This document shows positions 8,296 to 15,634 of a stretch of 64,000 bases of DNA, piece by piece (positions within the stretch are counted from its first letter, which is position 1; the number at the start of each line of letters is the position of its first letter). The DNA is from Pseudomonas putida (GTDB lineage Bacteria > Pseudomonadota > Gammaproteobacteria > Pseudomonadales > Pseudomonadaceae). The DNA lies in NCBI RefSeq assembly GCF_028682395.1, contig NZ_JANHLC010000007.1:236653-300652 (forward strand). The letters are read 5' to 3'. Both the position numbers and the translations under genes were made by a program. The notes under the pieces are model-generated. The model saw nothing but the letters and a program-made list of their open reading frames with translations. It had not been told where the DNA came from and made no database searches.

Positions 8296-9231
8296 ATGCG
8301 TTATCGCCGTCTTGATCTGAACCTGCTGGTCGCCCTCGAAGCGCTGCTGAGCGACTGCAACGTCAGCCGTGCGGCCGAGCGCCTGCACCTTGGCCAGTCG
8401 GCCACCAGTGCGGCATTGGGGCGCTTGCGCGAACATTTCGACGATCCACTGCTGGTCGCGGTCGGCCGCCAGTTCCAGCCCACGGCCCTCGGCCAGGCGC
8501 TACTGCCCAAGGTGCGCGCTGCGCTGGCCCTGACTCGCGAGATTGTCGACGCCCCGGTGCGTTTCGACCCTGCGTCGTGCCAGCGGCGTTTCACCTTGGT
8601 GGCCTCGGATTACATTGCGGCGGTGCTGATGCCGGCGCTCAGCCGTGCGTTGGCAAGCCAGGCCCCCGGCGTCAGCCTGAGCCTGCGCGACCTACCGTTG
8701 CCGCGCGATGCGGATGTGGTCAGCGAAGCGCTGGAATACCGGCGCAGCGATTGCGTGATTGTGCCCCAGCGTCGGCTCAACCCGGTGTATCCCCAAGTGC
8801 CGCTGCTGAGCGACGAACTGAGCTGCATCGTCTGCCTCGATCAGCCACGCTATGCCCAGGGCCTGAGCCTGGCTGACTACTGCCAGGGCGAGCATGTGGT
8901 GCGCGAATTCAGTGATGGCCGCAACTTGGCGATGGATGCCGCGCACCTGCACGAACTGGGCATCGAGCGGCGGGTTGGGGTTAGCCTGGAGAGCTTTGCG
9001 CTGATCCCGTCATTCATTGTCGGTACCGCACGGATCGCCACGGTGTTTCGCCGCCAGGCCGAGCAGTTCGCCTGTGCCTATCGGCTGCGCATCCTGCCGG
9101 CGCCGCTGGCGTTTCCGCTGGCGCCCCAGGTCCTGCAATGGCACCCGTACCAGGACCTTGATCCGGCCCTGGTCTGGTTTCGCGCGCTGTTGCAGGAGCA
9201 GGCGGCAGCGCTGGGTCAGAGCGACGGCTGA
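8296..9231 (+). CDS. LysR-family regulator, NodD-like (first of two)
   Basis: A 311-residue LysR protein. The helix-turn-helix (about residues 5-65) opens RRLDLNLLVALEALL and continues SRAAERLHLGQSATSAALGRLR, the pattern of the NodD/NahR/LinR branch that responds to aromatic inducers. The rest is the periplasmic-binding-like inducer domain. It follows the chemoreceptor by 15 bp and is probably cotranscribed with it. It overlaps the convergent GlcG-like gene by 16 bp. With the LysR at 11704-12624 it is a candidate binder of the composite operators. Confidence 0.87.
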   Translation: MRYRRLDLNLLVALEALLSDCNVSRAAERLHLGQSATSAALGRLREHFDDPLLVAVGRQFQPTALGQALLPKVRAALALTREIVDAPVRFDPASCQRRFTLVASDYIAAVLMPALSRALASQAPGVSLSLRDLPLPRDADVVSEALEYRRSDCVIVPQRRLNPVYPQVPLLSDELSCIVCLDQPRYAQGLSLADYCQGEHVVREFSDGRNLAMDAAHLHELGIERRVGVSLESFALIPSFIVGTARIATVFRRQAEQFACAYRLRILPAPLAFPLAPQVLQWHPYQDLDPALVWFRALLQEQAAALGQSDG

Positions 9232-9671
9232 GGGTCGCCGGTATCGGCGAGCAGGCCGCAGTCGGCGATGGCCAGCAGGGCGCAGCGTTCGTCGTTATCC
9301 GAGGTGTCGCCACTGATGCCGATGGCCCCCAGCAGTACGCCCAGCTCATTGCGCAGCAGCACGCCACCGGCCACCGGGATCACTTCGCCGGCGGTCAGGC
9401 TGTTGATGGCCGCAAAAAAGCCCGGCATCGCCTGGCTGCGGCGGGCCAGTTCGCGGCCGCCCAGGCCCATGCCCAGGCAGCCACGGGCCTTGCCGGTGGC
9501 GATCTGCGGACGCAGGAAGCTGGCCTGGGGATCGCGCAGGACCGCCAACGGGTGGCCGGCGGTATCGAGTACGGCAGCGGCCAACGGGCGCATGCCCAGT
9601 TGGCGTGCGTGGTCGATGGCGCCGCGTGCGAGGCGGCACGCCAGGTCCAATTCAAGGGTGTGCAGAGTCAT
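9216..9671 (-). CDS. GlcG/HbpS-like heme-binding-type protein
   Basis: A 151-residue protein of the GlcG/HbpS/PduO-C fold. Landmarks are the DTAGHPLAVLRDPQ strand, the KARGCLGMGLGGRELA helix and the glycine-rich PVAGGVLLRNELGVLLGAIGISG followed by a negatively charged end. Members bind heme or cobalamin-like cofactors or act as accessory proteins in catabolic operons; the enzymatic role is unsettled. ATG 9671 sits 2 bp after the amidohydrolase stop, so the two are translationally linked. An ATG at 9686 is also possible. Confidence 0.78.
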   Translation of the reverse strand: MTLHTLELDLACRLARGAIDHARQLGMRPLAAAVLDTAGHPLAVLRDPQASFLRPQIATGKARGCLGMGLGGRELARRSQAMPGFFAAINSLTAGEVIPVAGGVLLRNELGVLLGAIGISGDTSDNDERCALLAIADCGLLADTGDPQPSL

Positions 9672-9673
9672 GG

Positions 9674-11023
9674 TCACAGGCTCCATTTGCCAAGTTCGGC
9701 GACGCGGTCGCGGGTATAGAGATCGGTCCATTTCAGGCTGTTGAAGTCCGAAACCTGCTTGGGGTTGTAGCGGCTGCGTGTAAGGTCAACGGGTTGCCCG
9801 CCCTTGTACACCGCCATGAATTTGCTGCGGTCCTGGAGCAGGCGGATGTCGTCCAGCGGTGAGCCATCGAGCACCAGGAAGTCGGCCTGTTTGCCAGCCT
9901 CCAAGGTGCCTAGGGTTTCGCCCCGCGGCATACAGCGCGCCCCGACGGCCGTGGCGGCAAGCAGGGCTTCGGCGGGGGTAAAGCCGAGGTGCTTGACCAA
10001 CAGTTCGGGCTCGCGGGCATGCCATTCGCCATAGGGGGTCACGGCAAAGCCGCTGTCGCTGCCGCAGGCAAACGGAATCCCGGCGGCCTTGGCGCGCTTG
10101 AGCACCGGCGTGCCCAGTTCCAGGGTCCTGGCGCAATAGCCGGCATAGCCGGTGGCGATGGCCGGGTCGTGGGGCTGGCAGAAGTCCACCGTGTTCTGCG
10201 GGAACGTCATGGTCGGCGCCAGGATACTGCCGGCCTCCAGCAGCGCCTCGATGCAGTCGTCGTCCATGTAGAAGGCATGGAACACCAGGTCGACACCGGC
10301 CCGTGCCGCATACATCACGGCTTCGCGGCCGTAGGCGTGGGTCGCGACCTTGCAGCCCAGGCGGTGGGCTTCCTCGACCATCTCGCGGGTTTCATCGGCG
10401 GTGAAGGCGGCGATGATTTCGCCATTGGGCCGGCGATGGGTGCCGTCCATGGCGATCTTGATCAGGTCGACGCCGTCCTTGGCCTGGGTGCGGATTTCCG
10501 CCAGGGCTTCGCTGCGGCTGGTGACCAGGCGTGCAGTGAAATACTCCGGGGTGCCGACCCGGCTCGGAAACCAGTCGTTGAGGCTCTGGCGATTGGTGAT
10601 CACTCGACTGCTGGCGGCCACGCGCGGGCCGTCGAACATGCCGGCGGCAATGGCGTTGCGCACCGAAATGCTGAGCTGGCCGCTGTCGCCGGGGCAGACC
10701 ATGCTGGTCACGCCGGCGGCCAGTACATGGCGGGCGAAGAACATGCCGCGCAGGGCGCGAAATTCATCGCTGGTCCACAGGTCGATGTCCTCTTCGCTCT
10801 GGGCGTTGCCGAAGGCCAGATGGGTATGCACATCCACCAGGCCAGGCATGACGAACGCGTCGCCGCTGTCCAGGACTCGCTCGCCGGGCTGCGGGGCGGG
10901 CGCCTGGGCCCGGGGACCGACATAGCGCAACACGCCGTCGTCGATCACCAGGGTCTGCTGCTGGCGGGTGTCGAGGCCAGTGCCGTCGAACAGGGTCTGG
11001 CAGTGCAGGTGCAGGGTTTGCAT
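9674..11023 (-). CDS. Metal-dependent amidohydrolase (imidazolonepropionase-like)
   Basis: A 449-residue amidohydrolase-superfamily enzyme. VDVHTHLAFG supplies the first metal histidines, DLIKIAMDGT the probable carboxylated lysine, ATHAYG and LVFHAFYMDD the later histidines, and CGSDSG the catalytic aspartate. The small beta-sandwich at both ends is present. Related enzymes hydrolyse amides, lactams or prolidase substrates; a decarboxylase is also possible. It forms an operon with the GlcG-like gene and has a composite operator 66 bp upstream. I infer hydrolysis of an intermediate of the island's substrate. Confidence 0.85.
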   Translation of the reverse strand: MQTLHLHCQTLFDGTGLDTRQQQTLVIDDGVLRYVGPRAQAPAPQPGERVLDSGDAFVMPGLVDVHTHLAFGNAQSEEDIDLWTSDEFRALRGMFFARHVLAAGVTSMVCPGDSGQLSISVRNAIAAGMFDGPRVAASSRVITNRQSLNDWFPSRVGTPEYFTARLVTSRSEALAEIRTQAKDGVDLIKIAMDGTHRRPNGEIIAAFTADETREMVEEAHRLGCKVATHAYGREAVMYAARAGVDLVFHAFYMDDDCIEALLEAGSILAPTMTFPQNTVDFCQPHDPAIATGYAGYCARTLELGTPVLKRAKAAGIPFACGSDSGFAVTPYGEWHAREPELLVKHLGFTPAEALLAATAVGARCMPRGETLGTLEAGKQADFLVLDGSPLDDIRLLQDRSKFMAVYKGGQPVDLTRSRYNPKQVSDFNSLKWTDLYTRDRVAELGKWSL

Positions 11024-11088
11024 GGGCGTAGGTTCTCCTGGGTAAAAAAACGTTCCCGGGAGGCTAGGGGGCAGGCGATGGCGCGGAC

Positions 11089-11130
11089 CAACAGATTGCG
11101 TCGATGGCCAGGTATCGATGCCTTCGATAC
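11089..11130 (-). promoter_or_regulatory. Composite operator copy 3 (amidohydrolase promoter)
   Basis: On the minus strand a perfect palindrome, GTATCG-N7-CGATAC (11130-11112), is followed by CTG as in copies 1 and 2. A weaker second box ends in TTGGTC, as at copies 2 and 5, but is displaced by one base. The element ends 66 bp before the amidohydrolase ATG. Confidence 0.55.
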
Positions 11131-11186
11131 TTGGTTCGGCGCCCGTCCTGGTGGGCTCGGCGGGTGCGCGCGGTGTGGCCCGGCAG

Positions 11187-11227
11187 GCATCGCGATGGGC
11201 GATGCGAGGTATCGCCAGAGACGATTT
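11187..11227 (+). promoter_or_regulatory. Composite operator copy 4 (SnoaL-like gene promoter)
   Basis: A perfect GCATCG-N7-CGATGC palindrome (11187-11205) is followed after three bases by GTATCG-N7-CGATTT (11209-11227). The spacing is the same 22 bp start-to-start as in the other copies. It ends 70 bp before the SnoaL-like ATG. The element also reads reasonably on the minus strand, so its orientation is uncertain. Confidence 0.6.
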
Positions 11228-11296
11228 TTGCCAACCGGTGGATTTGCCTAGGGTGCCTGGCCGCCAGTCTGGCGGCCTACTGAACAGGAGCGAGCC

Positions 11297-11683
11297 ATGA
11301 ACCCCCTATCCATCGAAGCACAGTTGCTGGGCCTGGAGCAGGAGCGCGTGCGCGCCCTGGTCGAGGAGGACCACGGGCGGGTCGCGCAGTTGTTTGCCGA
11401 TGACCTGGTCTATGTCCACACCACCGGCCTGGTACAGGACAAGGCGGCGTACCTGGAGTACGCCCGCGAGGCGGTGCGTTACCTGGCCATCGAACGGGGC
11501 GAGTTGCAGGTGCGCCTGTATGGCAACGACCTGGCACTGATGACCGGCCCGCAGTGCAACACCCTGCGCAAGCGTGACGGCGAGCAGGCCGTGCGCGCCG
11601 AAGGCTTTGCCACCCAGGTCTGGGTGCGTGGCGCGCAGGGCTGGCAGATCGTCTCGTTCCACGGCACCCGTAGCGTCGCCTAG
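11297..11683 (+). CDS. SnoaL/DUF4440-like small protein
   Basis: A 128-residue cone-shaped NTF2-like protein. It has the N-terminal helix EQERVRALVEEDHGRVAQLF, the ADDLVYVHTTG strand, the QDKAAYLEYAR helix and a C-terminal sheet ending GWQIVSFHGTR. The fold is shared by polyketide cyclases, steroid isomerases and ring-hydroxylating accessory subunits. GGAGCG precedes the ATG. It lies alone between an operator copy and the convergent LysR gene. It may isomerise or cyclise an intermediate, but no catalytic residues can be assigned with confidence. Confidence 0.78.
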   Translation: MNPLSIEAQLLGLEQERVRALVEEDHGRVAQLFADDLVYVHTTGLVQDKAAYLEYAREAVRYLAIERGELQVRLYGNDLALMTGPQCNTLRKRDGEQAVRAEGFATQVWVRGAQGWQIVSFHGTRSVA

Positions 11684-11703
11684 GGACGAGCGCCAGGCAC
11701 CGC

Positions 11704-12624
11704 TTAGGCGGCCTGGCGATCCAGGCCGCGGGTAAATTCGCTGATGCGCTCGCGCAGCCAGCCATGCATCGGGTCGCCATCCATGCTGCGGTGCCAGAGC
11801 ATATGTTCGCGCATCACCGGAATCTGCACCGGCGGCGCTAGCAGCCGCAGGGGCAGGTGCTCGGCATACAGCTCGGCCAGGCGCCGGTGCATGGTGGCGA
11901 CGCGGCGGGTGCCGACGATCAATTGGGGCAGGGTGTTGAAGTCATTGGTGATGACTTCCAGGCGACGGTTGAAGCCGTACTGGTTCATGAACCAGTCCTC
12001 GATGCTCAGGTGCCGGTTGCGCCCGAAGCCCACCGAGATATGGCCCATTTCCATGTACTGCTCCAGGGTCAGGCTGTTGCCGACCAGGGGGTTGTCCTTC
12101 CAGACCACGCAGACATGTTCTTCCTCGAACAGCAACTGCGCCGGGTGTCCGTCGATGATGTAGCGCTCGGGCACGATCATCAGGTCGACCTCGCCGCGCA
12201 CCAGCAACTCACTGGCATTGTCCCCCGGGCCGAGCATCTCGAACGTAATGAACGGCGCGTGCTCGTGGATCTGTTGGATCACCCGGGCAAACAGCACGCT
12301 GATCAGGTAGTCGGAGGTGATCAGGCGGAAATGCCGCTTGCTGGTGGCCGGGTCGAACACCGGCTTGGCGGTGATCGAGGACTGGATGGTCAGCAGCACT
12401 TCGCGCACCGGTCCGGCGAGTTCCAGGGCATAGGGCGTGGGCTGCATCTTGCGCCCGACCTGCACCAGCAGTTCGTCTTCGAAATAGGTGCGCAGGCGCC
12501 CCAGCACGCCGCTGGTGGCGGACTGGGTCATGTGCAGGCGTTCGGCGGTGCGGGTGATGTTCTGTTCTTCGAGCAGCACATCGAGCGCGACCAATAGGTT
12601 CAGGTCGAGATGGTTGAAACGCAT
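11704..12624 (-). CDS. LysR-family regulator, NodD-like (second of two)
   Basis: A 306-residue LysR protein whose first residues (RFNHLDLNLLVALDVLL) and helix-turn-helix (TRTAERLHMTQSATSGVLGRLR) are very close to the NodD branch and clearly related to the regulator at 8296-9231. The ATG at 12624 begins the conserved helix; the open extension to 12846 crosses operator copy 5 and is rejected. It is divergent from the dioxygenase gene. NodD-type proteins recognise ATC-N9-GAT inverted repeats, which is exactly the core repeated in this island, so it is the best candidate activator. Confidence 0.88.
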   Translation of the reverse strand: MRFNHLDLNLLVALDVLLEEQNITRTAERLHMTQSATSGVLGRLRTYFEDELLVQVGRKMQPTPYALELAGPVREVLLTIQSSITAKPVFDPATSKRHFRLITSDYLISVLFARVIQQIHEHAPFITFEMLGPGDNASELLVRGEVDLMIVPERYIIDGHPAQLLFEEEHVCVVWKDNPLVGNSLTLEQYMEMGHISVGFGRNRHLSIEDWFMNQYGFNRRLEVITNDFNTLPQLIVGTRRVATMHRRLAELYAEHLPLRLLAPPVQIPVMREHMLWHRSMDGDPMHGWLRERISEFTRGLDRQAA

Positions 12625-12754
12625 GGCAGTGTCATCGGCTGTTGTATTTTTTGTATCGATACCATCCGGCCTAGCCATCATTCCGTCAAGCCCATCGGCC
12701 ATCACGACCCGCCCCGGGCCAGCCATCGCCGTACAACCCGGCCACTCCGCATGG

Positions 12755-12795
12755 GTATCGCGTTTGCCGATACGTCGCATCCCTACATGCGATTG
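12755..12795 (+). promoter_or_regulatory. Composite operator copy 5 (dioxygenase promoter)
   Basis: The first box is a perfect GTATCG-N7-CGATAC (12755-12773). GTC and then GCATCC-N7-CGATTG (12777-12795) follow. It lies in the divergent region between the second LysR and the VOC dioxygenase, 130 bp before the dioxygenase ATG and 131 bp before the LysR ATG, so it could serve both. Confidence 0.72.
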
Positions 12796-12924
12796 GTCAG
12801 CCTGGACCGGTCTGGGCAATCTCTGCAGCCAGCCGGGGCCGGTCAACGACCACCGGCACCACCACCGGCTCGCCGGGCCCTGCGCCGCGCGATCCGTATC
12901 ATAATTTCAATGGAGTGGTATGCC

Positions 12925-13866
12925 ATGAACATCATTGGCCTTGACGCCCTGGTATTTGGCGTCGATGACATCCAGGCCTGCAGCGACTGCCTGCGCGACT
13001 ACGGCCTGACCCCGGTCGGCGTGGATGCCCAGGGAGGGCGCTTTGAGGCCCTCGACGGCACGGCCATCGTGATTCGCGACGGTAATGACCCGAGCCTGCC
13101 GCCAGCCATCGGCCCGACGCCGTCGTTGCGCGAAACCGTGTACGGGGTGGCCAGTGCCGCCGACCTCGACGCCATCGGCCGGGAACTGTCCCGTGATCGC
13201 GACGTGCGGGTCGACGCGGCCGGCGTTCTGCACAGCGTCGATGACAGTGGCTTTGCCATTGCCTTCCAGCTCACTGTGCGCCGTGCCTTCAACGCTCCGG
13301 CCGACCTGACCAACGCTCCCGGCAGCGAGCCGCAGCGCCCGCTCAACCAGCCGGGCATCAGCCTGGATATGCCGGCGGTGCCGCGCACGCTGTCCCATGT
13401 GGTGTACTTCGTGCCCGATGCGGCCAAGGCCGAAGCGTTCTATGCCCAGCGCCTGGGCTTTCGTACCACTGACCGTTTTGTCGGTGTCGGGCCCTTTATG
13501 CGCCCCGCCGGGATGGACGACCACCACAGCCTTTTCATGATCCAGACCCCGCCCCATATGCAGGGCTGCGAACACTTCACCTTCCATATGGGCAGCGGCA
13601 CCGAAGTGCTGCTGGCCGGCCGGCGCTTCGAGCAGGGCGGCTGGACCAGCTTCTGGGGCCCGGGTCGTCATCTGTTCGGTTCCAACTGGTTCTGGTACTT
13701 CAACAGCCCGCTGGGCTGCCATATCGAATACGACGCCGATATGGACAAGAACGATGACCACTGGGCGGCCCGCGAGGCGCCGATGTCAGCCGATAACTCG
13801 CAGCTGTTCCTGTTCACTTCGCGGGACAAGTGGGCCCCCGGTGGCCCGCCGCCCAAGCAGGGTTGA
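12925..13866 (+). CDS. VOC-family (extradiol-type) dioxygenase
   Basis: A 313-residue protein made of two vicinal-oxygen-chelate halves. The C-terminal half carries a complete 2-His-1-carboxylate set: His158 (LSHVVYF), His200 or His201 (DDHHSLF) and Glu268 (CHIEYDAD), as in extradiol ring-cleavage dioxygenases such as 2,3-dihydroxybiphenyl dioxygenase. The N-terminal half has lost these residues, as in type I extradiol enzymes. ATG 12925 has GGAG nine bases upstream; ATG 12910 is weaker. It is followed after 12 bp by a Rieske protein. I infer ring cleavage of a catechol-like intermediate; glyoxalase-type activity is the alternative. Confidence 0.83.
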   Translation: MNIIGLDALVFGVDDIQACSDCLRDYGLTPVGVDAQGGRFEALDGTAIVIRDGNDPSLPPAIGPTPSLRETVYGVASAADLDAIGRELSRDRDVRVDAAGVLHSVDDSGFAIAFQLTVRRAFNAPADLTNAPGSEPQRPLNQPGISLDMPAVPRTLSHVVYFVPDAAKAEAFYAQRLGFRTTDRFVGVGPFMRPAGMDDHHSLFMIQTPPHMQGCEHFTFHMGSGTEVLLAGRRFEQGGWTSFWGPGRHLFGSNWFWYFNSPLGCHIEYDADMDKNDDHWAAREAPMSADNSQLFLFTSRDKWAPGGPPPKQG

Positions 13867-13878
13867 GGGGCGCTCGCG

Positions 13879-14235
13879 GTGGTCGCGCTCAGGCTGTGTC
13901 GACTCGATGCGCTGCTGGAGGGGCGGGCCCTGGGGTTCGATCCGCTGCACGAGGGCCGTGACAGCGTCTTTGCCCTGCGCCATCGGCAAACGGTGCGGGT
14001 GTACCGCAACAGCTGCCCCCATCTGGCCGTGCCGCTGGAGTATCGCAAGGACCGTTTTCTGAGCGCCGATGGCCAGCGAATCATCTGCTATGCCCATGGC
14101 GCGCAGTTCCTGCCGGACTCCGGCGAGTGCGTCCACGGCCCGTGCCGGGGGCAGTCGCTGACGGCACTGGCCTGGGTGGAAGAGGACGGTTGGCTGCTGT
14201 TGCCCAAGGCGCAATTGGCGCTGTGGCAAGCGTGA
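13879..14235 (+). CDS. Small Rieske [2Fe-2S] ferredoxin-like protein
   Basis: A 118-residue single-domain Rieske protein. The cluster ligands are Cys46-x-His48 (CPH) and Cys70-x2-His73 (CYAH), in the order needed for a 2Fe-2S Rieske centre. The start is GTG 13879, 12 bp after the dioxygenase stop, with GAGGGGCG upstream. Small Rieske proteins carry electrons to oxygenases. No Rieske oxygenase alpha subunit is present in the window, so the partner may be the adjacent VOC enzyme (keeping iron reduced) or an oxygenase elsewhere. Confidence 0.85.
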   Translation: MVALRLCRLDALLEGRALGFDPLHEGRDSVFALRHRQTVRVYRNSCPHLAVPLEYRKDRFLSADGQRIICYAHGAQFLPDSGECVHGPCRGQSLTALAWVEEDGWLLLPKAQLALWQA

Positions 14236-14240
14236 ACGAG

Positions 14241-14281
14241 GTATTGCGTTTGGCGATAGGTCGCATCCGGTCATGCGATTA
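14241..14281 (+). promoter_or_regulatory. Composite operator copy 6 (monooxygenase promoter)
   Basis: GTATTG-N7-CGATAG (14241-14259), then GTC, then GCATCC-N7-CGATTA (14263-14281). The first spacer, CGTTTGG, and the intervening GTC are almost identical to copy 5. It begins 5 bp after the Rieske stop and ends 97 bp before the monooxygenase ATG. This implies a second, separately regulated start within the dioxygenase-to-monooxygenase block. Confidence 0.7.
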
Positions 14282-14377
14282 GTCAAATCCATCATTTGTC
14301 GGGAAGCTGTTGGCAAGCGCTAAGCCTGCAAGCTTGCGAACGCCTCTCGCACATAACAACAACAAGTGAGGAAGGAC

Positions 14378-15502
14378 ATGAATTCAGTCAGCAAGGTATT
14401 GATCGTCGGCGGTGGCATCGGCGGGCTGTGCGCCGCGATTGCCCTGCGTCGCAAGGGCCTGGAGGTCGACCTGGTCGAGCTCAAGTCCGAGTGGACGGTC
14501 TACGGCGTCGGCATCATCCAGCAGAGCAACGTGGTGCGTGAAATGGCCCGCCTCGGCCTGCTGGACGACTACCTGGAGGCGGCCTATGCCTTCGAGGACG
14601 TCGGTATCTACGACCGCAACGGCAACCCCCTGGCCCGGATTCCCGGCCAACGTCTGGCCGGCCCCGAGTACCCGGCCAATGTCGGTATCTCGCGCCTGGC
14701 GCTGCACAAGGTCCTCAGTGAATCGGCCATCGCCCTGGGCTCGGTGGTGCGCCTGGGCCTGTCGGTGGAGCAATTGGACCAGGACGCCGATGGCGTCGAC
14801 GTGGTGTTTACCGATGGCCGCCGCGAGCGCTATGACCTGGTGGTCGGTGCCGATGGCTTGTACTCCAAGGTCCGTGGCCTGTTGTTTGGCGACCGTTACC
14901 AGCCGCGCTTCACCGGCCAGGCGGTGTGGCGCTACAACTTTGCCCGCGCCCCGCAGATCGACCACCTGGCTAGCTTCCAGGGCGCCGACGGCAATGCCGG
15001 CCTGTGCCCGTTGGCCGATGACCTGATGTACATGTTCCTCACCTCCTACGAGCCAGGCAATCCGTGGATGGACGCCAACACCCTGGCCGAGCAGATGCGT
15101 GCACGCCTGGCCGGTTTCGGCGGGCTGATCGGCGAGCTGCGCGAGCAGATCCAGGACAGCGCCCAGGTGGTCTACAAGCCGATGGAAGTGCTGTTTGTCG
15201 ACGAGCCCTGGTACTGCGGTCGTGTCCTGCTGATCGGGGACGCGGCCCATGCCACCACCCCGCACCTGGGCCAGGGCGCCGGCATGGCCATCGAGGATGC
15301 CGTGGTGCTGGGCGAAGAGCTGACCTCGGGCGTGAGCCTGGAGCAACAGTTGCAGCGCTTTATGGCGCGTCGCTACGAGCGCTGCAAATTCATTAGCGAG
15401 AGTTCAGTGCTGGCCGGTGATCGGGAGATTGCCAAGGACCACGATTTTGACCGAATCGCCCTCGTGCGCAAGATGCTCGCCGTCACCGCCGAGCCGATCT
15501 GA
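14378..15502 (+). CDS. FAD-dependent aromatic monooxygenase
   Basis: A 374-residue class A flavoprotein hydroxylase. The Rossmann GGGIGG is at the N-terminus (VLIVGGGIGGLCAAIAL), the DG motif is DLVVGADGLYSKVR, and the GD motif is LLIGDAAHATTPHLGQGAG. This is the salicylate/3-hydroxybenzoate hydroxylase type, which adds an OH to a phenolic ring using NAD(P)H and O2. GAGGAAGGAC upstream of ATG 14378 fixes the start over the GTG at 14366. With the VOC enzyme upstream, a hydroxylate-then-cleave order is natural. Confidence 0.88.
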   Translation: MNSVSKVLIVGGGIGGLCAAIALRRKGLEVDLVELKSEWTVYGVGIIQQSNVVREMARLGLLDDYLEAAYAFEDVGIYDRNGNPLARIPGQRLAGPEYPANVGISRLALHKVLSESAIALGSVVRLGLSVEQLDQDADGVDVVFTDGRRERYDLVVGADGLYSKVRGLLFGDRYQPRFTGQAVWRYNFARAPQIDHLASFQGADGNAGLCPLADDLMYMFLTSYEPGNPWMDANTLAEQMRARLAGFGGLIGELREQIQDSAQVVYKPMEVLFVDEPWYCGRVLLIGDAAHATTPHLGQGAGMAIEDAVVLGEELTSGVSLEQQLQRFMARRYERCKFISESSVLAGDREIAKDHDFDRIALVRKMLAVTAEPI

Positions 15503-15634
15503 ACCCTGCGCTGTTCCTTGCGAGCACGGTTCGATAGCAGCGCTTTGCGCGCTGTGCGACACGCTTGCGCCGCCCCGAGTGCCTTGGGGACGGCGTAACG
15601 AAACTGACAACAAGAACAACAGAGAGGTTTCTCC

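Noticed and set aside
8296..12624. Symbiotic nodulation function suggested by NodD-like regulators
   Set aside because: No nod genes are present; the NodD branch of LysR also includes many regulators of aromatic catabolism such as NahR.
6206..14281. Interpretation of the TATCG palindromes as REP or transposon-derived repeats
   Set aside because: They lie only upstream of genes, at defined distances and with fixed 22-bp box offset, and do not form long GC-rich hairpins as REP elements do.
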